In this document: in pieces, positions 31,142-37,479 of the stretch
Position numbering within the stretch: position 1 is the first letter of the stretch
Layout: every line of letters starts with the position of its first letter
Assembly (NCBI GenBank): GCA_017437005.1
Contig: JAFSBZ010000012.1
Location: 1 to 37,479, forward strand
Direction: 5' to 3'
Source of the DNA: Clostridia bacterium
GTDB taxonomy: Bacteria > Bacillota > Clostridia > Oscillospirales > Acutalibacteraceae
Length of the DNA: 37,479 nt
Translations under genes and position numbers: made by a program
The notes under the pieces: model-generated
Database searches by the model: none
Seen by the model: only the letters and a program-made list of their open reading frames with translations
Told to the model about the DNA's origin: nothing

Positions 31142-32575
31142 CTATCTACCGAGTGGCAAAGTAAATTCAAATGCTGTAAACTGATTTTCTACACTTGAAA
31201 CTGTGATTACGCCACCGTGATTTTTAATAATTGTTTTTACAATATATAGTCCAAGTCCGGTGCTTTCTTTATTAGCAGAACGCGATTTATCCACCTTGTA
31301 AAACCTTTCAAAAACATACGGCAATTCAATTTGTGGTATTCCCTTACCGGTATTTTTAATATTAAAGGTTATATCGTTAGAATCGCTCCTGATTTTAAAC
31401 TCAATTTTTCCGCCGTCATCAGTAAATTTGATGGCGTTATCTACAAGATTGTAAACTACTCTGTATATCAAATCCTTATCAGCCGTTATTGTGATATCGG
31501 GCAGCATATCAAGCCCCGTAACTTCAATGTTTTTCTTCGCAATGCGTTGCTCCTGACTCAATACAACACCAAGCACCTGTTCTTTAAAATCAAAGCTTTC
31601 AAGCTTTAACTCGGTTTCATTTGATTCGAGTCGCGACACACTCAACATTGACTCAACCATACGCGATAATCGTTTTATTTCATCGTGTACTATGCTCAAA
31701 TAATGCGGTTGCTTTTCCGGCGGTATAGTACCGTCAATCATTCCGTCGATAAATCCACCTATTGTCGTCATAGGGGTTTTTAACTCGTGCGATACATTTG
31801 CAATAAAGCTTTTTCGCACTTCCTCCAAACGAGCAAGCGAATTTGTCATCTGATTAAACGATACTGCAAGCTGACCAATTTCGTCATCACTCGTTACAGG
31901 TATTCTACGCGAAAAATCCCCTTTTGACATAGCTTTGGCGGCATCCGACATAATGCGCAAAGGTCGTGTCAATCTATATGTCATAATAGAAAGCGCTACA
32001 AACATCAATACAAGCGGTACTATAGCCGAAATAATATATATGTGCGCTATCTGTTTCATAAGCTTTTCAGCATCATCTATAGCATCTGCAGCAACAACAT
32101 AGCCAATATTTTCTTCATCAACCGTCTTGATTGCCTTTGCAGCAGTAAAATGCGGGTTAGTATAAATCTCAAGTGTAGAAATGGTATTCTTGTTATCTGA
32201 TACGAGCGAGTTTATAACATCAATATCCATTTGAGTTCCGGTATGCTCACATCCATAAGCTTCTTCCCATTCTTCGCAAGCGCACAGCACAATAACGCCA
32301 TTTGTATCAATCAAAAAAACATCTACTTCGGTAACGCTTGAAAGATTATGCATAGTATAATAAATCGCATATTTATCGTACCCTATATTTTGACCTGAAA
32401 TACTGTCTTGAGTAAATTCTGCTACCGACTCACACGATTTTTGCAGTGTTTTATACTTTTCTTCTGCAAGATAATTATTATACATAAACGTAAGAATTAT
32501 CAATATAAATGAAAGGCTAAAAAAAACTATCAGTGCAATAGCCGCAAACTGCTTTTTAAATAGTTTTTGTCGCAT
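31142..32575 (-). CDS. Sensor histidine kinase with cysteine-rich extracellular domain
   Basis: 477 residues. TM1 is about 12-32; the extracellular sensor spans 33-178, TM2 is about 179-198, HAMP about 199-250, and the DHp segment has phospho-His263 in NVSHELKTPMTTIGG. ATP-binding boxes are VVYNLVDNAIKFT (N), and ESTGLGLYIVK (G). The outer domain contains C98-A-C100 and C109-E-H111 close together, suggesting a metal site or disulfide. It should phosphorylate the regulator 2 bp upstream. Operon partnership with HtrA recalls the secretion-stress CssS of Bacillus. Confidence 0.92.
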   Translation of the reverse strand: MRQKLFKKQFAAIALIVFFSLSFILIILTFMYNNYLAEEKYKTLQKSCESVAEFTQDSISGQNIGYDKYAIYYTMHNLSSVTEVDVFLIDTNGVIVLCACEEWEEAYGCEHTGTQMDIDVINSLVSDNKNTISTLEIYTNPHFTAAKAIKTVDEENIGYVVAADAIDDAEKLMKQIAHIYIISAIVPLVLMFVALSIMTYRLTRPLRIMSDAAKAMSKGDFSRRIPVTSDDEIGQLAVSFNQMTNSLARLEEVRKSFIANVSHELKTPMTTIGGFIDGMIDGTIPPEKQPHYLSIVHDEIKRLSRMVESMLSVSRLESNETELKLESFDFKEQVLGVVLSQEQRIAKKNIEVTGLDMLPDITITADKDLIYRVVYNLVDNAIKFTDDGGKIEFKIRSDSNDITFNIKNTGKGIPQIELPYVFERFYKVDKSRSANKESTGLGLYIVKTIIKNHGGVITVSSVENQFTAFEFTLPLGR

Positions 32576-32577
32576 AT

Positions 32578-33264
32578 TTATTTAACCTCAAATTTATATC
32601 CAACACCCCAAACGGTTTTAAGCGACCACTTGTCAGAAACATCTTCAAGTTTTTCACGTAATCTCTTTACATGAACATCAACTGTACGTGAATCACCGTA
32701 ATAATCAAATCCCCACACCTGATCAAGCAACTGATCACGAGTATAAACTCGGTTAGGATTGCTCGCAAGATGATACACAAGCTCCAATTCCTTTGGCGGT
32801 GTATCAATTTGTTCACCGTTTACTTCAAGTTCATAATTTGTTAGATTAATTCTCAATTTATCGTAGCGCACTTCCTGAACGCTGTCAGCCTTATCATCGG
32901 TCGCTCTACGCAGTACTGCTTTTATACGAGCTACAACCTCTTTTGAATCAAATGGCTTTGTTATATAATCATCAGCGCCAAGCTCTAATCCTAAAACCTT
33001 GTCAAAGGTCTCACCCTTTGCCGTTAGCATAATAATAGGAACGTTAGAATTTTTACGAACCTCACGGCATACCTGCCAACCGTCAAGAACAGGCATCATA
33101 ATATCCAGCAAAATTAAATCAATATTATTTATTTGTACTAATTGCAACGCTTCTTTACCGTCGTGAGCAACAACAGTACTAAAGCCGTCTTTTTCAAGAT
33201 AAAGTCGCAGCAACTCACATATGTTTTCGTCGTCATCAACAATAAGAATTTTTTTACTGTCCAT
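32578..33264 (-). CDS. OmpR/PhoB-family response regulator
   Basis: 228 residues. Receiver domain: acidic pocket VDDDENI (10-16), phospho-Asp54 in LILLDIMMP, Thr82-region MLTAKGE and Lys104-region ITKPFDSKE. The winged-helix output domain has LTNYELEVNGEQIDTPPKELELV and SRTVDVHVKRLREKLE. It binds DNA when phosphorylated by the kinase encoded 2 bp downstream. AGGAGAGACGG precedes the ATG. A 17-bp palindrome lies in its leader at 33286 and may be an autoregulatory site, though OmpR-type sites are usually direct repeats. Confidence 0.93.
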   Translation of the reverse strand: MDSKKILIVDDDENICELLRLYLEKDGFSTVVAHDGKEALQLVQINNIDLILLDIMMPVLDGWQVCREVRKNSNVPIIMLTAKGETFDKVLGLELGADDYITKPFDSKEVVARIKAVLRRATDDKADSVQEVRYDKLRINLTNYELEVNGEQIDTPPKELELVYHLASNPNRVYTRDQLLDQVWGFDYYGDSRTVDVHVKRLREKLEDVSDKWSLKTVWGVGYKFEVK

Positions 33265-33285
33265 AACCGTCTCTCCTAAATCAAA

Positions 33286-33302
33286 ATTGTAAACTTTACA
33301 AT
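33286..33302. promoter_or_regulatory. Palindrome upstream of the two-component operon
   Basis: ATTGTAAA-C-TTTACAAT, perfect 8-bp arms, 22 bp upstream of the response regulator start. The promoter of this operon is not clear: TATAAT at about 33363-33368 (minus strand) has no good -35. It could be a regulator binding site or just AT-rich dyad. Confidence 0.35.
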
Positions 33303-33386
33303 TACATAATAAAACAATAATTAAAAAATTGTATTAAGAAAATGTGAATAATTTGTCACAAATATTATACTACAAAACAAAATAAA

Positions 33387-33412
33387 AAGCCACACTAATT
33401 TTGGTGTGGCTT
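33387..33412 (-). terminator. Terminator of the zinc-ribbon gene
   Basis: AAGCCACAC (33387-33395) and GTGTGGCTT (33404-33412) form a 9-bp stem with a T run on the minus strand, 13 bp after the zinc-ribbon stop. It insulates that gene from the two-component operon. Confidence 0.75.
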
Positions 33413-33424
33413 AATACCTTCAGA

Positions 33425-33721
33425 TTATTCAGCGTCAGCAGCTGCTTCCTCTTCCTTCATTTTTGCGAAGCATTCGCTACAATAAACCGGACGATCGTCA
33501 CGCGGAACAAATGGAACACGCGCTACACCGCCACATGCTGCACATACAGCATCATGCATTTCACGTGGTGCCCTTCCTGCATTTTTACGCTTGTCGCGGC
33601 AGGGTTTGCAACGTTGCGGTTCGTTTTCGAAACCTTTCTCTGCATAAAATTCCTGCTCTCTTGCAGTAAATACGAACTCTTCTCCGCATTCTTTGCAAAC
33701 TAGGGTCTTGTCTTCAAACAT
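33425..33721 (-). CDS. Zinc-ribbon protein (zf-tbcl type)
   Basis: 98 residues from the ATG at 33721, which has AAGAGAGG upstream; a longer frame runs through the tRNA-like element and is rejected. Two Cys pairs in CKECGEEFVFTAREQEFYAEKG and RCKPCRDKRK match the probable zinc-ribbon family zf-tbcl. A second set, CAACGG and YCSECF, would bind another zinc. It ends in an acidic Glu/Ala tail. Function is unknown in the family. It follows a tRNA-like element and a SigH-like gene on the same strand. Confidence 0.8.
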   Translation of the reverse strand: MFEDKTLVCKECGEEFVFTAREQEFYAEKGFENEPQRCKPCRDKRKNAGRAPREMHDAVCAACGGVARVPFVPRDDRPVYCSECFAKMKEEEAAADAE

Positions 33722-33749
33722 TTTTTTTACCTCTCTTGATTTTAGGATT

Positions 33750-33816
33750 AGCCCCGGACGGAATCGCACCGACATCTTTGTGAAACACAACGCTCTGCTT
33801 TTTAAACTACTTGGGC
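33750..33816 (-). other. Decayed tRNA-like element
   Basis: 67 bases on the minus strand. A tRNA-like order is visible: 5' GCCCAAG, TA, a D-arm GTTT/GAGC, a TTGTG-TTT-CACAA hairpin in the anticodon position, and a T-arm GTCGG-TGCGATT-CCGTC before GGGGC. The acceptor pairs at only five of seven positions, the anticodon arm is about 6 bases short with a three-base loop, no CCA follows, and the T loop lacks TTC. It is more likely a degraded tRNA than a working one. It lies between a SigH-like gene and the zinc-ribbon gene. Confidence 0.35.
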
Positions 33817-33839
33817 ATATATATTAAACGGTTTCCCGT

Positions 33840-34391
33840 CTAATTACTTTTAATTTTTGAACGGATTCGTCTGAGCGCATTATCTACCGACTTTACCGAA
33901 ACGCCTAAAGTTTCAGCAATTAAGGCATAGCTTTTTCCACCCAAAAATTCACACAACACCTGATACTCAAACTGTGATAAATCGCGTTTTATAGCCTGCG
34001 CTAAATTATTATAATTCTCTTTTTCAATAAGTATACTTTCAGGGTCATTATTATCAGCAAGCTCAACATCATCAATGGGCGTAATCAATTTATCGGGTAT
34101 ATGCTTGGCTTTACCAGCCGCACGCGCAAGCGCGGCAGACATAGCCCTTTCAATACAAAGAGATACAAATGTTTTAAAAGAAGCTTTTTCAGGGTTGTAT
34201 GCCCTTACAGCCGAAAAAATCGCCATAAATCCTTCTTGTATAAAATCATCATCGTCCAGCCCGCTAACATTATAGTTAGATGCCATACTAATTACACAAG
34301 GCATATAACGGTCAATAAGTACTTGTAGGTACTCATACTTACCATCATTTATAAACTCAACCAACTGATTATCAGAATACTTTTCCTGCAT
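33840..34391 (-). CDS. sigH: SigH-like RNA polymerase sigma factor
   Basis: 183 residues. Sigma-70 region 2 is visible at about 12-95 (LIDRYMPCVISMASNYNVSGLDDDDFIQEGFMAIFSAVRAYNPEK) and region 4 at about 135-180 (LSQFEYQVLCEFLGGKSYALIAETLGVSVKSVDNALRRIRSK). The ending VKSVDNALRRIRSKI is typical of SigH, which starts sporulation and stationary-phase programmes. Region 3 is absent as usual. A consensus-like promoter lies upstream. A SigH paralogue rather than the true SigH is possible because the rpmG-secE-nusG neighbours seen in Bacillus are absent. Confidence 0.75.
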   Translation of the reverse strand: MQEKYSDNQLVEFINDGKYEYLQVLIDRYMPCVISMASNYNVSGLDDDDFIQEGFMAIFSAVRAYNPEKASFKTFVSLCIERAMSAALARAAGKAKHIPDKLITPIDDVELADNNDPESILIEKENYNNLAQAIKRDLSQFEYQVLCEFLGGKSYALIAETLGVSVKSVDNALRRIRSKIKSN

Positions 34392-34433
34392 TTAATCTCC
34401 AAATACATATATTTATCACAAATTATTATATTA

Positions 34434-34462
34434 AATATACATTATTTATCAAGAATTGTCAA
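34434..34462 (-). promoter_or_regulatory. Promoter of the SigH-like gene
   Basis: On the minus strand, TTGACA (34457-34462), 17-bp spacer and TATATT (34434-34439); the start would be about 35 bp before the ATG. The sequence upstream is AT-rich. Confidence 0.75.
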
Positions 34463-34493
34463 GCAAATTTATTAATTTTGACAAAAACAGTAA

Positions 34494-34526
34494 AAAATTC
34501 GGGGTTTCTTCGACAAGAAACCCCCG
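34494..34526 (-). terminator. Terminator of the ABC transporter operon
   Basis: GGGGTTTCTT-CGAC-AAGAAACCCC stem (34501-34524), followed on the minus strand by a T run. It is 7 bp after the YerC-like stop and ends the four-gene operon. Confidence 0.85.
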
Positions 34527-34530
34527 CTTT

Positions 34531-34794
34531 TTACAAAAACTTTTTATATCCTTTTCCATACTGAACCGCGCGTGACACACGACTTAATGTAGCTGATGAA
34601 ATAACACACTCTTCCATAACCTGACTGTACGTCTTACCGCTAAGAAGCAGTTTTGCCGCGCGAACACGCTGCGCCATTTGTTCAATCTCTTTAGTGGTAC
34701 ATAAATCGTTTAACAAATCATCGCAATCTTTTTCGCTTTCAAGTGACAAAAACAACGAATACAAAGCTTTAATATCGTTTTTATCTGCAAACAT
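34531..34794 (-). CDS. TrpR/YerC-family transcription repressor
   Basis: 87 residues. All helical, with the TrpR/YerC-family core DLCTTKEIEQMAQRVRAAKLL and a DNA-binding helix-turn-helix in LLSGKTYSQVMEECVISSATLSRVSRAV. YerC-type proteins lack the Trp-binding features of TrpR. Here it is the last gene of an amino-acid ABC transporter operon, 12 bp after the ATPase, and is a good candidate to repress that operon through the palindromes at 37208 and 37292. That link is inference from the operon layout. Confidence 0.8.
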   Translation of the reverse strand: MFADKNDIKALYSLFLSLESEKDCDDLLNDLCTTKEIEQMAQRVRAAKLLLSGKTYSQVMEECVISSATLSRVSRAVQYGKGYKKFL

Positions 34795-34806
34795 ATTGCA
34801 CCGCCT

Positions 34807-35565
34807 TTATATTTTTTCTAATGAATTTTGCAAGAAATGTTTTGTTTTTTCACTTTTGGGATTTTCAAAAATCTCTTCGGGTGTTCCTATTTCCTCTATA
34901 ACACCGTCCGCCATAAAGATTATCTTATCCGACACATTTTTTGCAAATTCCATTTCGTGTGTTACCACAATCATTGTGCTGCCTTGTTCTTTAAGGCCCT
35001 TTATAACTCGTAAAACCTCGCCCGTAAGCTCTGGGTCAAGCGCGCTTGTTGGCTCATCAAAGCATAGTATATCAGGATTCATAGCAAGCGCTCGCGCAAT
35101 TGCTACACGCTGTTGCTGACCGCCCGATAACTGACAGGGGTAGCTGTCAATTTTTTCGGTAAGACCTACCTGCTCTATCAGTTTGCGCGCCTTATTCGCG
35201 ATTTCATCATTTGTTCCTTTTTTCAAAAGCTTTGGTGCTAACATTACATTGTCAAGCACGCTATATTGCGGAAAAAGATTAAACGATTGAAACACAAGAC
35301 CAAAATGCAAACGGTTTTCTCGAATTTGTTCGTCTTTTAATGCGGCCTTATTTTCTCCGTCAAACAACACCTTATCTCTAACAAATATTTTACCATTGTC
35401 AGGTGTTTCAAGAAAATTTAGACACCTAAGCAGCGTTGTCTTGCCACTACCCGAAGAGCCTATTATTGATATAACCTCTCCTTCTTCAAGAGAAAGGCTT
35501 ATACCCTTTAAAACCTCGGTTTTGCCAAAGCTTTTATATATATCCTTTATTTCTAAAAAAGGCAT
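34807..35565 (-). CDS. glnQ: Polar amino-acid ABC transporter ATPase (GlnQ type)
   Basis: 252 residues. Walker [10 protein letters not shown] at about 36-44, Q-loop [12 protein letters not shown], signature [15 protein letters not shown] and Walker [15 protein letters not shown] are all intact, and the switch His lies in VVTHEMEF. It energises uptake of glutamine or another polar amino acid with the permease whose stop overlaps its AGGAGG ribosome site. Substrate cannot be fixed from the ATPase; the partner binding protein is of the cystine/polar type. Confidence 0.94.
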   Translation of the reverse strand: MPFLEIKDIYKSFGKTEVLKGISLSLEEGEVISIIGSSGSGKTTLLRCLNFLETPDNGKIFVRDKVLFDGENKAALKDEQIRENRLHFGLVFQSFNLFPQYSVLDNVMLAPKLLKKGTNDEIANKARKLIEQVGLTEKIDSYPCQLSGGQQQRVAIARALAMNPDILCFDEPTSALDPELTGEVLRVIKGLKEQGSTMIVVTHEMEFAKNVSDKIIFMADGVIEEIGTPEEIFENPKSEKTKHFLQNSLEKI

Positions 35566-35576
35566 AATCCATCCTC

Positions 35577-36272
35577 CTAAACCTTAAAGTAACTTAATTT
35601 CTTTTCAATGTAATTAAACAGTAGTGTCAGCAAACCGCTAAATGCCAAATAGTACACTCCCGTAAAGAATAGTGGCCATAATAAACCATCTACTCTTATG
35701 TAATCCTGCGCCGCCCAAATAATCTCATACACTGTTATAGTACGCGCAAGCGAGGTATCTTTTACAAGAGTAATAATTTCGTTTGACATAGGCGGCACTA
35801 TTCTTTTTATCATTTGCATAAGCGTAATTTTAAAGAATATTTGTGTTTTGGTAAGACCCAAAACCTCACCTGCCTCTTGCTGCCCTTTAGGTACGCCCTG
35901 TATTCCGCCACGGAATATTTCCGAAAAATAGCACGCATAGTTTATTGAAAACGCTATTATTGCGGTAACCAACGGATCAGCCATATTTAGTTTTCTAAAA
36001 AAATCAACAAACGCATTGTCTACTCCGCCTGCTTCTGCCGCGCTAACCAATAGACCCGGTCCAAAATAGAACAAAATTAGCTGTAGCATAAGCGGTGTTC
36101 CACGAATCACCCATACAAACACCTTAACCAAAAAACTAAGCGGCTTAAATCGACTCATTGAACCAAAAGAAATAATCAGTCCCAGCGGCAATGAAAACAG
36201 TAACGTAAATCCAAATAACTGTAATGTAACTAAAAAGTTTTTAAACAAATTAATTACTACATCAATAAACAT
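35577..36272 (-). CDS. Polar amino-acid ABC transporter permease
   Basis: 231 residues with about five transmembrane helices. The HisM/GlnP EAA loop is visible in [30 protein letters not shown]. The N-terminal part ([28 protein letters not shown]) carries the RGTP motif of this family. One permease gene only, so the channel is likely a homodimer. The stop codon is part of the ribosome site of the ATPase gene. A hairpin sits between it and the binding protein gene. Confidence 0.92.
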   Translation of the reverse strand: MFIDVVINLFKNFLVTLQLFGFTLLFSLPLGLIISFGSMSRFKPLSFLVKVFVWVIRGTPLMLQLILFYFGPGLLVSAAEAGGVDNAFVDFFRKLNMADPLVTAIIAFSINYACYFSEIFRGGIQGVPKGQQEAGEVLGLTKTQIFFKITLMQMIKRIVPPMSNEIITLVKDTSLARTITVYEIIWAAQDYIRVDGLLWPLFFTGVYYLAFSGLLTLLFNYIEKKLSYFKV

Positions 36273-36298
36273 TTTTATATCCTCTCAAACAGTATTAA

Positions 36299-36324
36299 AT
36301 AGAGACCTAACAATAGGCCTCTAT
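36299..36324 (-). promoter_or_regulatory. Intercistronic hairpin after the binding-protein gene
   Basis: ATAGAG-A-CCTA paired with TAGG-C-CTCTAT around a short loop, between the binding protein and permease genes and without a T run. Such hairpins stabilise the upstream message and lower downstream expression, which suits a transporter needing excess binding protein. Confidence 0.5.
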
Positions 36325-36342
36325 CTAATATATGTCCTATAA

Positions 36343-37146
36343 TTATTCAGCAAGTGTTAATGAGTATTTGTCAGCCAATGCCTGTAATGAACCGTCAGCC
36401 TTCATATCGTCCATAAGTTCGTTGATCTTAGCTGTAAGGTCAGAACCCTTGCGGCAAGCGATTGCATATTCTTCTTCAGTAAGAGAAATGCCTACACCCA
36501 AATCAGCAAAGCTTGTGCCTTCACCTGTCATTGCCTTTGCCATTGTGATGTCAATAATACATGCATCTGCCTTACCCGTCTTAATAGCGGTCATAGCATC
36601 GCTTTGTGCATCGTACTCTTTATAATTATATTTCTTTTCCTCTGCTATATCCTTACCTGCAGAGCCTGCTTCAACAGCAAAGCTTAATTCCTTTAATGAC
36701 TCTTCGGTTTTGTAAGCATCAAGCTTGTCAGCCTTCATTACAACAACCTGAGCGTTAAGCACGTATGGATTAGTGCAGCTTGCGTTTGCCTTTGCTTCGT
36801 CAGAAAGTGTCATACCGTTCCAAACAACGTCAATTTTCTTTGATTCAAGTGTTGCCCACTTGTTGTTCCAGTCAATAACAATAAATTCCACATCTACATC
36901 AAGCTTTTCGGCAACAGCTTGTGCGAACTCAGTATCAAAACCGGTCCAATCACCATTTTCATCCTTGTAGTTCATTGGCTCGTAAACTGTCATACCAACA
37001 ACCAACTTGCCCTTGTCCTTAATGTACTCAACATCAGATTTTACAACCTCAGCTTTAGATGAATTGTCTGCTACATCATTGTTACCACAGCCTGCAAAAC
37101 AGAACAGCATTGCGACTGCCATAATTAATGCGATAATTTTTTTCAT
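36343..37146 (-). CDS. Amino-acid ABC transporter substrate-binding lipoprotein
   Basis: 267 residues. A lipoprotein signal peptide (MKKIIALIMAVAMLFCFAGC) gives lipidated Cys20. The mature protein is a two-lobed periplasmic-binding-like domain of the SBP_bac_3 family: GKLVVGMTVYEPMNYKDENG at the start, DTEFAQAVAEKLDVDVEFI, and WNGMTLSDEAKANASCTNPY. It captures a polar amino acid outside the cell and hands it to the permease. First gene of the operon, with a strong promoter upstream that is overlapped by a 20-bp palindrome. Confidence 0.93.
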   Translation of the reverse strand: MKKIIALIMAVAMLFCFAGCGNNDVADNSSKAEVVKSDVEYIKDKGKLVVGMTVYEPMNYKDENGDWTGFDTEFAQAVAEKLDVDVEFIVIDWNNKWATLESKKIDVVWNGMTLSDEAKANASCTNPYVLNAQVVVMKADKLDAYKTEESLKELSFAVEAGSAGKDIAEEKKYNYKEYDAQSDAMTAIKTGKADACIIDITMAKAMTGEGTSFADLGVGISLTEEEYAIACRKGSDLTAKINELMDDMKADGSLQALADKYSLTLAE

Positions 37147-37195
37147 AATAAATTTCTCCTTATTTTCCCTTGCGGGATTTTTATTTGATGTTGCT

Positions 37196-37224
37196 ATTAT
37201 ACTTTATCACTTTAGTTTTGTAAA
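37196..37224 (-). promoter_or_regulatory. Promoter of the ABC transporter operon
   Basis: On the minus strand, TTTACA (37219-37224), 17-bp spacer and TATAAT (37196-37201). The -35 is embedded in a 20-bp palindrome, so a repressor could compete with RNA polymerase. Confidence 0.8.
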
Positions 37225-37227
37225 GTG
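37208..37227. promoter_or_regulatory. Palindromic operator over the -35 of the transporter promoter
   Basis: CACTTTA-GTTTTG-TAAAGTG, perfect 7-bp arms, 20 bp. It covers the -35 and most of the spacer. A near-identical second dyad lies at 37292-37311. The candidate binder is the YerC-like protein of the same operon. Confidence 0.55.
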
Positions 37228-37291
37228 TTTTTTCGCTTTTTTCTTATATTTGTATACTTGCACAAATATGTGTATAACTTTTGGTTATTTT

Positions 37292-37311
37292 CACTTTAGC
37301 TCGATAGAGTG
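37292..37311. promoter_or_regulatory. Second palindromic operator of the transporter operon
   Basis: CACTTTA-GCTCGA-TAGAGTG, arms six of seven complementary, 20 bp. Centre-to-centre spacing to the 37208 dyad is 84 bp, exactly eight turns of B-DNA, a spacing that favours looping. Confidence 0.5.
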
Positions 37312-37344
37312 ATAAACTGTTTGTTGCTACAATAATATAATCAT

Positions 37345-37479
37345 AACCACCCGTCAAACGGGTGGTTTGCACAAGGGCTAAAAGCCCACAATGCCGACCC
37401 GCGTCTCAAGGCGCGGGCTTTCTCTTTGTTCAAGCCTTAGAGTCTTTGCCTCTTTGGCTACCCCTAAAGGGGTTAACTA
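37345..37479. mobile_element. Hairpin-rich end of an IS200/IS605-like element (continues past window)
   Basis: Four hairpins in a row: AACCACCCGT-CAA-ACGGGTGGTT (37345-37367), GGGCT-AAA-AGCCC (37375-37387), CCCGCG-N8-CGCGGG (37398-37417) and ACCCCT-AA-AGGGGT (37460-37473). The first pair resembles the subterminal hairpins of IS200/IS605-type insertion elements, and the following part could be the omega-RNA-like region of a TnpB element. No transposase lies inside the window, so element type and orientation are uncertain. The 333-bp stretch after the transporter genes holds only this, the promoter and the two dyads. Confidence 0.5.

Noticed and set aside
33286-33368. Sigma-A promoter for the two-component operon
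   Set aside because: TATAAT is present but no acceptable -35 at 16-18 bp; other pairings match poorly, so no promoter was called.
33425-33790. 121-residue version of the zinc-ribbon protein
   Set aside because: The first 23 codons read through the tRNA-like element; the ATG at 33721 has a good AGAGAGG site and starts at the conserved family beginning.
1-37479. CRISPR array or riboswitch
   Set aside because: No regularly spaced direct repeats with unique spacers, and no leader with a recognisable riboswitch core were found on either strand.

Overview
The window is AT-rich DNA that looks like a spore-forming Clostridia chromosome, probably a gut Oscillospiraceae/Ruminococcaceae-type Firmicute (inference). 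Supporting signs are SpoIVB, a SigH-like sigma factor, a BofC-like protein, strong AGGAGG ribosome binding sites, sigma-A promoters close to TTGACA-N17-TATAAT, and dispersed hairpin repeats of a kind common in gut Clostridia. All genes end at ordinary stops.

Bases 1-5656 are the control and head end of a prophage. A CI/LexA-like repressor (+) faces a leftward operon across a control region with two divergent promoters and two 19-bp operators (TGTATC-N7-GATACA). The operon runs: small membrane protein, two zinc-finger proteins, ArpU-like late regulator, small terminase, large terminase, a one-helix membrane protein, scaffold-like protein, and major capsid protein (cut by the window edge). No portal gene lies between terminase and capsid, and no replication genes lie between repressor and terminase. 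Bases 5666-7586 hold a cargo-like block: a small lipoprotein and two zinc-ribbon membrane proteins, divergent from a second small HTH regulator. The block's intergenic region carries three TGTTAG-N7-CTAACA-type operators and one site identical in form to the prophage repressor operator, which suggests cross-regulation.

Bases 7707-20799 are mostly carbohydrate metabolism and envelope: a gene fragment, a KDPG aldolase/KDG kinase operon, a class A penicillin-binding protein, a BofC-like protein, a PHP-domain hydrolase, a PQ-loop-like membrane protein, two tandem DUF4886/SGNH hydrolases, an AraC regulator divergent from a GH4 alpha-galactosidase, and three tandem GH16 glucanase-like genes with no signal peptides. 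Bases 20907-21005 hold a relic of an HTH repressor. TrkH and TrkA (K+ uptake) follow, then a GH94 phosphorylase divergent from a GH29 alpha-fucosidase. The sugar enzymes all appear cytoplasmic and no sugar transporter is present, so they probably act on imported oligosaccharides.

Bases 28283-37479 hold SpoIVB, an HtrA/histidine kinase/response regulator operon reminiscent of secretion-stress systems, a SigH-like sigma factor followed by a decayed tRNA-like element and a zinc-ribbon gene, and a polar amino-acid ABC transporter operon ending in a TrpR/YerC-like regulator. The transporter promoter is covered by one of two matching 20-bp palindromes spaced 84 bp apart. The right edge carries hairpins resembling an IS200/IS605-type element end.

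The items most worth a second look are the paired immunity-like control regions (4.7-7.3 kb), the triple intracellular GH16 cluster with an unrecognised N-terminal domain, a dispersed repeat that is a terminator in one place and a protein tail in another, and the phased palindromes at the transporter promoter.
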